In this document: in pieces, positions 44,107 to 53,455 of the stretch
Numbering within the stretch: the stretch's first letter is position 1
Layout: every line of letters starts with the position of its first letter
From: CAYWWY01 sp964580185
GTDB taxonomy: Bacteria > Thermotogota > Thermotogae > MWEM01
Reading direction: 5' to 3'
Assembly: GCA_964580185.1 (NCBI GenBank)
Contig: CAZOJQ010000004.1
Location: forward strand, 1 to 64,000
DNA: 64,000 nucleotides
Notes under the pieces: generated by a model
Told to the model about the DNA's origin: nothing
What the model saw: the letters and a program-made list of their open reading frames with translations, nothing else
Database searches by the model: none
Made by a program: the position numbers and the translations under genes

Positions 44107-45249
44107 TTACTCAGGATCAATCATTTTCGCAACTTCTTGCGCATATAAAAGCGCATAAACACCGATCCCGATTCCAACGGCTCCAGCAACAACCCCAACC
44201 CACGAAACGATTGTTGGCATTTGGATTTGGGCCTCAAGATCTTGGTACATCGCATTCATCTTCAGGTTAAGATCTTGGATTTGCCGTGTGTTGTTGACGA
44301 TATCGGAGCTATTTTTGGATACTCGAGGCAAAATATCGCTCTTAAATGCTTCGTAATCGGCGGTCACAGTCTGTAGACTTGTGGTATTCTTTTCCATTTG
44401 CGTGTTAATGTTGGTCACTTGAAGGCGAACTGTAGAGAGAGATGACTCGACGGTACCAACTCTATTCGCAACATCAGCAAATTGCCTCTCAATTGGGGCA
44501 AAGTTGTCTCTCATACTGTTAAGCTCCACCCTCATATCGTTTACTGACCGACTCATATCCGATACCTCTTTTTGAAGGGCAAGGACGTTGACTCCACCCA
44601 ATAAGTTCTCCATGGAACGAACTCGGGAACTCAATTCTGATACATCTTGGCTGGCGCGGGTTTGAGATGTCTTTACAGTGGTTACTTCCGATTCCAGAGA
44701 ACGGATTTTCCCATCGAAATTGGATGTTTGCGACTGGAGCGTAGAAACGATTGATTTCATGTTTTCTACTTCATTACGCGCAGTAGAAGCATCCCGTTCT
44801 ACTGAATTAATCCTGCCTTCTAAATTGGATACGGTCGTGCGGATTGTTGCTACTTCTTGGGTATTAACTCGTAAGCTTTCCACTTGGTTGGCCAGGGTGT
44901 TGTAGCGACTCCCTAAAGTTTCTACTGTCATAGCGACTGAATCAACAAGAGACTTCATACTTTGGAGCTGATTCAAGAACCCAGCAACATCGTCTGCCTT
45001 TAAATACGGTAGGGAAGACTTCATGTACTCGATGGCACGATACAAAGCCACAGCAAGCTGATATCGAGTGGAAGATGTGTTGCCTTGAAAAGTCCCATCG
45101 GGCATGCCTCCCAAAATCCCTGCTTCCAGAAGATACTTGACTCCTTCATAGGCCCAATGATTGGCTGGTACATCACTGAGCGGTAACTGACCTACTGCCA
45201 TCCCCCCCAAAATAACGAATACTACAGCATAAAGCAGAACTCTTTTCAT
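44107..45249 (-). CDS. SLH-domain, coiled-coil, membrane-anchored envelope spacer
   Basis: A 380-residue exported protein. Signal peptide about residues 1-20; one SLH domain about 22-75 (PLSDVPANHWAYEGVKYL, SSTRYQLAVALYRAIEY); a coiled coil of about 250 residues (90-345) rich in S, T, V, R; and a C-terminal hydrophobic anchor (about 347-368). This is the architecture of Omp-alpha of Thermotoga maritima, which bridges the cell wall (via SLH) and the outer sheath. The gene has its own promoter and strong terminator, and a G-run ribosome-binding site sits in the loop of a short CTCGA/TCGAG hairpin, as for an abundant protein. Confidence 0.85.
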   Translation of the reverse strand: MKRVLLYAVVFVILGGMAVGQLPLSDVPANHWAYEGVKYLLEAGILGGMPDGTFQGNTSSTRYQLAVALYRAIEYMKSSLPYLKADDVAGFLNQLQSMKSLVDSVAMTVETLGSRYNTLANQVESLRVNTQEVATIRTTVSNLEGRINSVERDASTARNEVENMKSIVSTLQSQTSNFDGKIRSLESEVTTVKTSQTRASQDVSELSSRVRSMENLLGGVNVLALQKEVSDMSRSVNDMRVELNSMRDNFAPIERQFADVANRVGTVESSLSTVRLQVTNINTQMEKNTTSLQTVTADYEAFKSDILPRVSKNSSDIVNNTRQIQDLNLKMNAMYQDLEAQIQMPTIVSWVGVVAGAVGIGIGVYALLYAQEVAKMIDPE

Positions 45250-45329
45250 ACTCGAATTCCCCCTTTCTCGAGATTCACAAAATGTACAATTCTTCCGAAC
45301 ATGATTGGTCTTTTTTTTTCAGTTATTGA

Positions 45330-45340
45330 ATTATACCACA
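45330..45340 (-). promoter_or_regulatory. Extended -10 promoter of the SLH-protein gene
   Basis: Minus-strand TGTGG followed by TATAAT (45335-45330), overlapping the end of the upstream racemase gene. Predicted leader about 74 bases, including a run of nine A. Confidence 0.65.
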
Positions 45341-46374
45341 AAACCTTTGCTTACGTATGGAGAAGTCATCGCCCTCAATAATGCTCCGTAGCTCATTCGA
45401 AACCAAAGAATATCACCAACATTGAGTTTCTTTGCATACTCGGTGCAATCCAAAATGGTATGGTCACTGCTTGCGTGTAGCACTTCGATTCCTTCTTCAA
45501 TCGGCACCAATCCGCCTGAAGAAATGTCTTGTTCTCCCATGGCAAGAATCGCGCGTGTTCTTGTGCCTCGGTCTTTAAAAGCGGGTACTCTTCCAAAAGC
45601 ATCTTGGCCGATTGTGCCGATCGGTACAGATGGCTTTTCTTTCAGTTCTACGATTTGCGCCCCAATCATACAGGCATCCTGTGTTGTGCCCGGAACTGTG
45701 CGGTTTCGAGTCACGTCTGTTCCCAAAATTATCGATTCTCCCAGTCGAAAGTGGTTCACTCCTTCGGGAAGCGTTCCGTCTTCAATCAGTTTCAAACCCG
45801 CCGTATTTCCGGCTGATACTATGGGAAGGGTAAAGTGATTCGCAATTTCAACCGCTTTTTTCATGTTTACGGAATCAGGGAGAACACCACCAAAGCAACC
45901 TAGGTTGATCCCAATGCCAACCAAGCGATCGCTTGCGACTTTCTGGACTCTCATAATCTCGTCAGTTGCAGCCTCTAACCAAACTCCTTCACGGAGATCG
46001 CCTACATCGACCATATAAATCAGCTTGGGTTGTTTTCCTCCCGGCAACTGAATGATCTCTTGTACTGTACTTTCTTCCGATACAAGAATGTAATCCAGAT
46101 ATCGGTTCGCTTCTTCTAACTCTGATCCCATTGGAATACGCAACAATAGCATCGGATGATCAATTCCGTTCTCCGCCAAATGGACAATGTTTTGAATCCT
46201 AGAATCAGCGATCATTTGCATCCCCGCTTGGATCATTTCTCGGGCAATTAAGGGATTTCCGCAAACAACTTTGGTTACACCAGCCACCTCTATCCCGGAT
46301 TTAAGGCAAAGCTGCTGAAGATATCTGGCATTTCCGAATATTTTGCTTAGATTGATCTCTAGTCTAGGATACAT
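45331..46374 (-). CDS. Ornithine/lysine-type PLP racemase
   Basis: A 347-residue member of the alanine racemase fold III family, most like ornithine racemase of Clostridium sticklandii (conserved ELKEKPSVPIGTIGQDAFG, ASSDHTILD, MVDVGDLREGVW, FRMSYGALLRA). The PLP lysine is in VAGVTKVVCGNP. Members racemise ornithine, or lysine as in the Thermotoga enzyme that supplies D-lysine for peptidoglycan, so the substrate could be either. GAGGG lies eight bases before ATG 46374. Lysine metabolism elsewhere in the window (kamA) keeps lysine plausible. Confidence 0.85.
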   Translation of the reverse strand: MYPRLEINLSKIFGNARYLQQLCLKSGIEVAGVTKVVCGNPLIAREMIQAGMQMIADSRIQNIVHLAENGIDHPMLLLRIPMGSELEEANRYLDYILVSEESTVQEIIQLPGGKQPKLIYMVDVGDLREGVWLEAATDEIMRVQKVASDRLVGIGINLGCFGGVLPDSVNMKKAVEIANHFTLPIVSAGNTAGLKLIEDGTLPEGVNHFRLGESIILGTDVTRNRTVPGTTQDACMIGAQIVELKEKPSVPIGTIGQDAFGRVPAFKDRGTRTRAILAMGEQDISSGGLVPIEEGIEVLHASSDHTILDCTEYAKKLNVGDILWFRMSYGALLRAMTSPYVSKGFVV

Positions 46375-46398
46375 ATATTAGTCCCTCTTTTCATCATC

Positions 46399-48483
46399 CT
46401 AAATCGACTGAATTCGGAGTTTCACCTTGAACTCAAATGATCCCATTGGAGCTAGTTCAAACTTGACAATCGGTGTAATGCTGGAAGCTTGATAGACCCT
46501 CTCAAAACCTGCTTCAGAATATGAAACCGTGTAGACAGGAAAAAACCAAAAAGCCATTTCTCGATCCGGTTGAAACGAAATATCCACCCCTTCATATTCG
46601 CTTCGCGCACCAAAGAAGTGCGCCTTTACAATCCCAGCCTCCCCTAGGGTTTTTCGTTCGAATTCTGGACAATAGAAATACCTGTCGTTTGTATTCGGAG
46701 CCATTAAATTGATGTTGTATTCGCTTCCAAAAGTAAGGGAGATTTTTTCTCCCGATTCATTGGAAATACAATGATTCACAGAAAACCCATCATCCTCCAT
46801 CTGAAAGACTTTTTCCACTTTAACCGGAAGCCACAGCGCTCCAACCCAAACATGCCCTTTTCTCCACATTTTAATTTCCCCTGTGTCCCTTCCGGTTATT
46901 TGGTATTGATAGGGTTGGTTGACGAAATCCCCTTGTTCCGGATACCGACACTTTGAATATTTTTCCAAATCATGCCACTCTCCAAAAAAATGATCCAAAA
47001 GGGAAAATCGTTCATACCAATCATAGTGCAAATACTGCTCAAGGCCTTTTTCTTTAATCAGCAATTCCCCATCTTCTGCTTCATCCAACATCCGCGCTTT
47101 GGACATGCGCTCATGGTAAGGCTCGTATCGACGAGTTAGTGTATTATTGAGATTGAGGGATCGGTCTTTCACATCGATTTCAAAAATTCTTCCTCCTACG
47201 GAAGGCGAGATCCCTACTTGGTAGTTCTTGGTCTGAACAAGGATTTCCTTATTCCCATCCAAATCGATATCTTTCTCTAAGACCTCGATGTGATGCGGTT
47301 CGATGTTCTCATATTCATCGATCATTCTCTCTGCATTGATTAAGTGAGAATATACGGAATGCCTCAGGTTCGGAAGGTACAATCCCCCAAATACCCCATG
47401 CCAGTAAGCATCGTTTGCCTGAGCCATCAAAATTTCCTCAAGAATTTCTTCGGGCATGTTTTCGTTATATTTGGTTCGAACAAATAGCATTTTTTTATGC
47501 ATAAGGTTCGCTTCCGAGTATTTCGTGAGGAATCCTCTCCAGAAGCCTCCTTTCAAGAACATCCCAAAGCGTTCCCATGTGCCTTGGGATTTCAGTTCGT
47601 GCTCCAATCGCTCCAAATGGATCCGAGCTCGGCTTGGTAATGACCATTTCATCATCTCGGAATAGGAAGAATCAGGGAGGTATACTCGTCCTTTGGGTTG
47701 GTATTTCTTCATGTATTCTTGGAATGTGGACGTTTTTAGCCAGCTCTGGTTTTGCACCAGTAGGTCAAAAAACCGCCCCAACCACCCTTCTTCGTACAAA
47801 AGTTTATGGGTACCAGGCCATAGTCCAAATTTCTCTCCATCATCAAACATGAGAAACATGTTATCGCCCATTTCTGTCGATCGATCTTTAAGAAATGCAA
47901 TGGTTTCCTCTGGGGGCCGATGGGGAATAAGATAGCGAAGTCGTCTATGAATGGGGAAAGCTTTTATTGGGTACCCTTGTTCTTCTGTTATAAAATAGCC
48001 AGTAAGCTCATCATCGTAATGACCCGCATTTCGGAAATGGGTATCATCAAGCACTGTGTACTCAATATTGCATTTCGCTAAAACCTTTGCGAGCTGCGGT
48101 TCCCATACCCGTTCAGCCAGCCATACTCCTTTGGGCGATACAGAAAATGCCTTTTCCAGATATTTCGTTTGCTTCTTAATTTGCTCACACCGATCTTCTT
48201 CTGGGATTACTGTAAGGATCGGGTCATAAAAACCCCCTGTAAGAATCTCGATTTGCCCTGACTGGATCATGTCTTTGAGTTGATCCATATATTCGGGGTG
48301 GTTTTTTTGCAACCATTCTAGAAGAGATCCAGAAAAATGGAGCGAAAGTTTTAGGGCCGGGTAATTTTTAAGAACACCAATAAAGGGTTTGTAGGACTTT
48401 TGATAGGCATCTTCGATGACGAACTCAAAATTCCCTACTGGTTGATGATTATGGATTCCCATTAAAAAATGGATTGTCCTCAT
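46399..48483 (-). CDS. GH57 4-alpha-glucanotransferase
   Basis: A 694-residue glycoside hydrolase family 57 enzyme very like the Thermococcus litoralis 4-alpha-glucanotransferase, which rearranges alpha-1,4-glucans. The N-terminal barrel starts IHFLMGIHNHQPVGNF; the nucleophile is in GVWLAERVWEPQL (Glu124) and the acid/base in FDDGEKFGLWPGT (Asp214). Two C-terminal beta-sandwich domains (DUF1925/1926 type) complete it. No signal peptide, so it works on intracellular glucan or maltodextrin. GGGGAGG lies eight bases before ATG 48483; a longer reading would enter the RNase G gene. Confidence 0.93.
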   Translation of the reverse strand: MRTIHFLMGIHNHQPVGNFEFVIEDAYQKSYKPFIGVLKNYPALKLSLHFSGSLLEWLQKNHPEYMDQLKDMIQSGQIEILTGGFYDPILTVIPEEDRCEQIKKQTKYLEKAFSVSPKGVWLAERVWEPQLAKVLAKCNIEYTVLDDTHFRNAGHYDDELTGYFITEEQGYPIKAFPIHRRLRYLIPHRPPEETIAFLKDRSTEMGDNMFLMFDDGEKFGLWPGTHKLLYEEGWLGRFFDLLVQNQSWLKTSTFQEYMKKYQPKGRVYLPDSSYSEMMKWSLPSRARIHLERLEHELKSQGTWERFGMFLKGGFWRGFLTKYSEANLMHKKMLFVRTKYNENMPEEILEEILMAQANDAYWHGVFGGLYLPNLRHSVYSHLINAERMIDEYENIEPHHIEVLEKDIDLDGNKEILVQTKNYQVGISPSVGGRIFEIDVKDRSLNLNNTLTRRYEPYHERMSKARMLDEAEDGELLIKEKGLEQYLHYDWYERFSLLDHFFGEWHDLEKYSKCRYPEQGDFVNQPYQYQITGRDTGEIKMWRKGHVWVGALWLPVKVEKVFQMEDDGFSVNHCISNESGEKISLTFGSEYNINLMAPNTNDRYFYCPEFERKTLGEAGIVKAHFFGARSEYEGVDISFQPDREMAFWFFPVYTVSYSEAGFERVYQASSITPIVKFELAPMGSFEFKVKLRIQSI

Positions 48484-48508
48484 GGAAGAAACCTCCCCTT
48501 TCATGTCC

Positions 48509-49993
48509 TCACTTTTTGAACTTGATATCATACCCATTCGGATCCATTCGATTAAACTCAATTACAACTTTCTTTCCGCTTGTTTTTTGCGCTTGATCCA
48601 ACCATTCTTTCCCCAAAAACCCAGAAAGATTGGGGTGTACTTTCAGCTGGATTTCAGAAATATGTTCCATGGAAGAAATTTGCACCATTTCACGCTCAAT
48701 CATTTTCAATACTCTTTTCGGCGAAAGGACAAATCCTTCCCCATAGCATATGGGGCATCGCTCGAATATTAGATCTTGTAGGGGTGGTGATGTACGTTTC
48801 CGTGTCATCTCCAGCAATCCCAGCTTGGTAAACCCAAGAATCGAAATCCTGGCTTTGTCCTTTTTCACTTCTTCTTCGAATATCTTCAACACTGTCAATT
48901 GATCGTTTTCTTCTTCCATATCAATGAAGTCGATGATTATGATCCCGCTAAGGTTTCTCAAACGAATCTGCCTGGCGGCTTCTTTTGCCGCTTGGATGTT
49001 CGTTTCAAAGACCATATCCCGACTACACCGATTGTTAATATTCTTTGCCGAGTTGATGTCGATGATCGTCAACGCTTCAGTTCGATCAATAACTAAGGTT
49101 CCTCCACAATCAAGTGATACTTTTCGCGTGTAAATCTGTTCAACTTGGGTATTCACGCCATATTTTTCAAAAATATCCTCCTTGATAAACCGGAGTTTTC
49201 CCTTTACGGGTTTTTGATCGAATTTTTTTAGGATCCCTTCCAATACTTTATATAGTTCAGAAGAGTTGGTAAGGACTTCATCTACACTGGAATCATATTT
49301 TTCCCGCATGATTTGTTCCAAAATCTCAGGCTCAGCATATAACTCTTTGGGTTTTTTTGATCGAATGAACCTTTTTTCAATTTCCGTCCAGGTTTGCTTT
49401 AGCTGCTCCAATTCTTCTGCCAAAATAGATAGATCTGCATTGCGCGCAACAGTCCGTACAATGACTCCTTCCTTTTTTGCGATAGAAGCAACAAAATCAT
49501 GCAGTCGTTTGCGTTCTCCAGAATCCTCTATTTTCCGAGAAACCCCAATAGTCCGGGAGAAAGGCATATAGACAAGCGACCTTCCGGCAATTCCCACATT
49601 GGTTGTTCCTTGGGGTCCTTTTGCGCCTAAAGAGTCTTTTTTTACTTGGATAATGAGTTTTTCTCCTTTTGAAATCTTATCCATTTTTATCGTCTTTGTC
49701 TGATTCTGATGATCTTTATCGTTTTTTCCAAAAGCGCAGTACATAAGGTCTCTTGCCCTAAGAAAGACATTCTTAGATTTACCAATATTCACAAAGAGCG
49801 CTTCCAACCCCTGCACGATGTTTTCAACACGCCCAAGATAAATATTTCCTGTTATGCTTTCATTATCGATTTCCTCTAAATGGAGTTCCATGAGCTGTTG
49901 GCCTTCGAGTACGGCAATTAGAATCTCCTCATCAAATTTGCCTACAAGAATTCGTTTAAGGGTGGGATTGGAAGTTACAATAATACTCACCAC
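48509..49993 (-). CDS. rng: Ribonuclease E/G family endoribonuclease
   Basis: A 494-residue RNase G-type enzyme for rRNA processing and mRNA decay. An S1 domain (about residues 35-125) and the RNase H-like/DNase I-like catalytic core are present; catalytic aspartates are in LTIIDINSAKN and IIIDFIDME, and the zinc-link cysteines in CPICYGEG. It lacks the long scaffold tail of E. coli RNase E. Start is GTG 49993 or the adjacent GTG 49990, both behind AGGTG. It follows hpf by 29 bases. Confidence 0.92.
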   Translation of the reverse strand: MVSIIVTSNPTLKRILVGKFDEEILIAVLEGQQLMELHLEEIDNESITGNIYLGRVENIVQGLEALFVNIGKSKNVFLRARDLMYCAFGKNDKDHQNQTKTIKMDKISKGEKLIIQVKKDSLGAKGPQGTTNVGIAGRSLVYMPFSRTIGVSRKIEDSGERKRLHDFVASIAKKEGVIVRTVARNADLSILAEELEQLKQTWTEIEKRFIRSKKPKELYAEPEILEQIMREKYDSSVDEVLTNSSELYKVLEGILKKFDQKPVKGKLRFIKEDIFEKYGVNTQVEQIYTRKVSLDCGGTLVIDRTEALTIIDINSAKNINNRCSRDMVFETNIQAAKEAARQIRLRNLSGIIIIDFIDMEEENDQLTVLKIFEEEVKKDKARISILGFTKLGLLEMTRKRTSPPLQDLIFERCPICYGEGFVLSPKRVLKMIEREMVQISSMEHISEIQLKVHPNLSGFLGKEWLDQAQKTSGKKVVIEFNRMDPNGYDIKFKK

Positions 49994-50022
49994 CTAAAAA
50001 AGAAAAATGGTTCATTGGTATC

Positions 50023-50571
50023 CTACATTTCAAATTCGATCAATCCAATCCCTTTCGATTTTCTCCGGTAAATTAAATTTACTTCTTCAGTATCCGCATT
50101 TTTAAAAACAAAAAAGGTATGGCCCAACATTTCCAATTGAAGCTTTGCTTCCTCTACCGACATCGGTTGAAGGAAAAAACGCTTGGTTTTTTCGACGTCT
50201 GTTCCTTCCTCAGAGTCTTCTTGGAATGCGCCGATCTGGTTCGCGATATCTTCCCCCACTCCTTTTACTCCGGATTTATGACGCACCAACCGTTTGGTCT
50301 TGAACTTTTGCAGCTTTTTTTCCATCGAATCGACAACCGAATCAATCGACACATATGGGTCATTGCTGTGTTCTTCAACCCGAATTACCCCACCGCGCAC
50401 CTTTAAAGTAAACTCTACGATGTAATCGGCCCGTTCCTTTTCCATTTTTACATCCAACTTAACATGGTCCCCTTCCGGAGCCACTCGATCCAATCGACTC
50501 ATTTTCTTGGATAAATACTCTTCCATTGCCTCACTACTTTCCAAGCCTCGTGTAACCAATCGATATTCCAT
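50023..50571 (-). CDS. hpf: Long-form hibernation promoting factor
   Basis: A 182-residue HPF of the long type: N-terminal S30AE ribosome-binding domain (residues 1-100) and a C-terminal dimerisation domain (FFLQPMSVEEAKLQLEMLGH... to SKGIGLIE) that pairs two ribosomes into 100S dimers in stationary phase. GAGGTGA precedes ATG 50571 by five bases. It has its own extended -10 promoter and leads into rng and the GH57 gene, which fits a starvation-linked unit. Confidence 0.93.
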   Translation of the reverse strand: MEYRLVTRGLESSEAMEEYLSKKMSRLDRVAPEGDHVKLDVKMEKERADYIVEFTLKVRGGVIRVEEHSNDPYVSIDSVVDSMEKKLQKFKTKRLVRHKSGVKGVGEDIANQIGAFQEDSEEGTDVEKTKRFFLQPMSVEEAKLQLEMLGHTFFVFKNADTEEVNLIYRRKSKGIGLIEFEM

Positions 50572-50627
50572 GTTCGATCACCTCACTTTTCAATATGACG
50601 GAAAAGGCGATACTTGATTTTGGGTAT

Positions 50628-50638
50628 ATTTTACCATA
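50628..50638 (-). promoter_or_regulatory. Extended -10 promoter of hpf
   Basis: Minus-strand TATGG followed by TAAAAT (50633-50628), identical in arrangement to the ahcY promoter. Predicted leader about 50 bases. Confidence 0.6.
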
Positions 50639-50641
50639 TCC

Positions 50642-51676
50642 TTACACCGAATTGGCTTGGAATGATTCTCGAAAAACATCCAATACCCACAAATCAGGAA
50701 AGGATTTTTTCACGGATACCTCGAGTTCAACTGGATCAACACTAAGCCGAATACCCAATGAGTTGATTGCCAATCCCAATAGTTTGATGGGGTGCATCAC
50801 TTGAATCATGATTCCCGCTCGTTCAAGACGGCTATAACTTCTAGGGTTCAATAGAATCCGCGACCCATCTTGAACAACCAAAACCATTGGTTTCATCATT
50901 TTCCAAAAAGACTGAGCGATTCGATCCGTTAAAACTCCTTCGCTATAGACGATGGGTCTGTCGATCCATGGATGGGTCTGATGGAATTCTTCTAGCCAGG
51001 ATTTGCTTGAAATGCTGCACTGCTTGAAATCCTGAGAGAAAACTATGGAACGAACTTCTTTTGCTCGGTTTTTTTTGATAAAGCGCAGAATGCTCTCTGA
51101 AACAGGCTCAGTAGATAATGAACGGACCACATTGCCTATATCCTGGATAATATCTGCCACTTTCGAACCCTCTGAAGGATTCGCGACCAAGAATACTCCG
51201 TCTGTAAGACCAGAACGACTATGGGCAATCCGGTTCAAAGCTCCGTCAACAAGAACCAAATCCACACGCTTCGCTTTCTTTATGGATCGGATCACTTGAT
51301 CGAGCATATCCATCGATCGAGGACCCACCAGTTCTACGTCAACTTCCATCAATGCTTTTGCCATAATGATGCTCTGGGAAGCTCCGATTGGAAAACTTTC
51401 TTCAATCTCAAACGCATGATAGGGAAGGTTCACTATTGTTGATGATAACACTCTATCGCCAGGAAACACATGAATCCCCGGCTTTTCGACAGATGTGGCA
51501 ATGTCTCGTCTTTCACCGTCTCGACCAATTGTGCATACCAAAACTCTCATTTTCGGTCGTTCGATCTGTTGAAGGAAATAATTGATCAAGGTTGTTTTCC
51601 CTGCATTTTTCGCGAGTCCTATAACCGAAATTACTGAGTTTTCCTTTAGGATTTCTTCGAAGGCTTTTGCTTCCAA
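50642..51676 (-). CDS. P-loop NTPase next to kamA, KamB-like
   Basis: A 344-residue protein with an N-terminal P-loop ISVIGLAKNAGKTTLI (about residues 15-30) and a Walker-B-like VDLVLVDGALNR near residue 140, followed by a large C-terminal domain. Size, P-loop and its overlap with kamA (31 bases) resemble KamB, a reactivation factor gene of lysine-fermentation clusters; I assign this from memory of that context, not from a clear motif. The usual partners (kamC, kamD, kamE) are not here. Start TTG 51676 behind AAGGGTG. Confidence 0.6.
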   Translation of the reverse strand: MEAKAFEEILKENSVISVIGLAKNAGKTTLINYFLQQIERPKMRVLVCTIGRDGERRDIATSVEKPGIHVFPGDRVLSSTIVNLPYHAFEIEESFPIGASQSIIMAKALMEVDVELVGPRSMDMLDQVIRSIKKAKRVDLVLVDGALNRIAHSRSGLTDGVFLVANPSEGSKVADIIQDIGNVVRSLSTEPVSESILRFIKKNRAKEVRSIVFSQDFKQCSISSKSWLEEFHQTHPWIDRPIVYSEGVLTDRIAQSFWKMMKPMVLVVQDGSRILLNPRSYSRLERAGIMIQVMHPIKLLGLAINSLGIRLSVDPVELEVSVKKSFPDLWVLDVFRESFQANSV

Positions 51677-52923
51677 TCGTTCACCCTTTTCAGGCGCGGG
51701 GACCCTGCAGGAATCAAACTTTTCCGTTCTCCGTTCAAAAGGCTGGAGACACCTTCCCTGCTTTTCCGATTTTCCTGTAATATGTTGTCTGGGTCAGCTT
51801 GGGCCTTGTAATCCTTTGGTTCGTCGTACACAAACAATCCCCCTTCATAGTTCCGAAGGACGACGCGGTTTTCTCCATATGAAAGGAGATACTGAGGCAT
51901 TACAGGGATTTTTCCTCCTCCATAAGGCGCATCAACTACATAAGTAGGGACAGCGAATCCACTGGTATGGCCTCGCAAATACTCAACGATCTCCAAGCCT
52001 TTTGCAATGGTCGTTCGAAAATGCGAAAGCCCATACGAAAGATCGCATTGATACACATAGTATGGGCGCACTCGGTATTTTACCAACTCCTGCACCAGCT
52101 TTTTCATAATTTCTGGATGGTCATTCACTCCTGCAAGCAATACCGATTGGTTCCCAAGAGGAATTCCAGCATCCGCTAATTTCGAAAGGGCCCGGATGGA
52201 ATCGGGTGTAATCTCGTTGGGATGGTTAAAATGGGTATTCAACCAAATCGGCTGATATCTTTTCAACATCTGAATCAGCTCATCGTCGATCCGTTGCGGA
52301 ATAACAACTGGTGCTCGCGAACCGATACGAATGACCTCAACCGATGGCACTGAGGCGACTTTTTGGATGATTTTTTCTAGATAGGTTGTGGATAATGTCA
52401 GGGGATCCCCACCTGAGATTAATACATCGCGGATTTCCTGATGAGCTTTGATATAATCAATCGCATCATCAACGTAATCGATCGGCATCGCCTTATCTGT
52501 TTCTCCGGCCTTTCTCCTCCGAGTACAGTGGCGGCAATACATGGAACACATATCTGTAACAAGTAAGAGCACACGATCTGGATATCGGTGCGTTAATCCT
52601 GGCGCGGGAGAATCTACGTCTTCATGAAGGGGATCCAACATATCTTCGGGCGCGATATTAAGCTCTTTAGAAGTTGGAATTGCTTGTCTGCGAATGGGGT
52701 CTTTGGGGTTATCGGGATCGATAAGAGTGGCATAGTATGGAGTAATCGCCATTCGTAAAAACTCTAAACTGTGGATGATTGCTTTTTTTTCTTCGTCCGA
52801 TAGAGGCAACACTTGTTCAAGAGTCGAAACATCCATGATCCGGTTTTGCAACTGCCATTTCCAATCATCCCATTCTTCTGGTGAAACACCACTCCATAAT
52901 CCGATTGCCCGGTAGTCGATCAA
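51646..52923 (-). CDS. kamA: Lysine 2,3-aminomutase
   Basis: A 425-residue radical-SAM/PLP enzyme that converts L-lysine to beta-lysine. The cluster motif is CSMYCRHC (Cys126, 130, 133), the PLP lysine is in YGGGKIP (Lys338), and both substrate-binding aspartates are retained: YQCDLSYG (Asp294) and VVDAPYGG (Asp331), in contrast to the paralogue at 25076-26320. TTG 52923 was chosen because AGGAGG lies eight bases upstream, while a GTG nine bases further up overlaps that site. A basic C-terminal tail of about 40 residues is extra. Product fate may be lysine fermentation or osmolyte synthesis. Confidence 0.93.
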   Translation of the reverse strand: MIDYRAIGLWSGVSPEEWDDWKWQLQNRIMDVSTLEQVLPLSDEEKKAIIHSLEFLRMAITPYYATLIDPDNPKDPIRRQAIPTSKELNIAPEDMLDPLHEDVDSPAPGLTHRYPDRVLLLVTDMCSMYCRHCTRRRKAGETDKAMPIDYVDDAIDYIKAHQEIRDVLISGGDPLTLSTTYLEKIIQKVASVPSVEVIRIGSRAPVVIPQRIDDELIQMLKRYQPIWLNTHFNHPNEITPDSIRALSKLADAGIPLGNQSVLLAGVNDHPEIMKKLVQELVKYRVRPYYVYQCDLSYGLSHFRTTIAKGLEIVEYLRGHTSGFAVPTYVVDAPYGGGKIPVMPQYLLSYGENRVVLRNYEGGLFVYDEPKDYKAQADPDNILQENRKSREGVSSLLNGERKSLIPAGSPRLKRVNDWKQKPSKKS

Positions 52924-52948
52924 CGAAAACACCTCCTAAAAAATAGCC

Positions 52949-53443
52949 TTACTTTTGTTGTTTCTGATCTGAAAATTTCCTTCCAAGGCTCTTTTGAACA
53001 ATCTCAGGCACCCAAAGATCCACGTTGCCTCCATGATAGTAAATTTCCTTAACCAAAGTCGAAGAAATAAACGAATACCGAGTATCGGTCATCAGGAAAA
53101 AAGTATCCAACTTAGCGCACAGCTGCTTGTTGGCAGCCGCCATCTGCATTTCAAATTCAAAATCTGATACGGCTCTTAATCCTCGTACAACCGCATCCAC
53201 CTTATGGGTTTGAACATAATCGACCAATAGTCCATTATGCGTATCGATTTGAATACATGGTTCACCATGGAAAATATCAGAAATAATGCTCATTCGCTCT
53301 TCCATTGTAAAGGTGTATTTCTTTTGGATATTGTTCATAACCACGATAACAAGAGATCCGAATACTGCCGCGGCTCTTCGAGCTACATCGATATGTCCAA
53401 AGGTTATTGGGTCGAACGTGCCAGGATAGATCGCCCTTGTCAT
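52949..53443 (-). CDS. coaD: Phosphopantetheine adenylyltransferase
   Basis: CoaD performs the penultimate step of coenzyme A synthesis. The 164-residue protein has the nucleotidyl-transferase motif YPGTFDPITFGHID, the RGLRAVSDFEFEMQMA block and the C-terminal YSFISSTLVKEI segment. ATG 53443 is chosen over the GTG one codon upstream because AGGT lies six bases before it. Normal length. Confidence 0.96.
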   Translation of the reverse strand: MTRAIYPGTFDPITFGHIDVARRAAAVFGSLVIVVMNNIQKKYTFTMEERMSIISDIFHGEPCIQIDTHNGLLVDYVQTHKVDAVVRGLRAVSDFEFEMQMAAANKQLCAKLDTFFLMTDTRYSFISSTLVKEIYYHGGNVDLWVPEIVQKSLGRKFSDQKQQK

Positions 53444-53455
53444 CACTTTACCTGA

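Noticed and set aside
45422..45838. 138-codon open frame on the plus strand
   Set aside because: Antisense to the racemase gene, no start signals.
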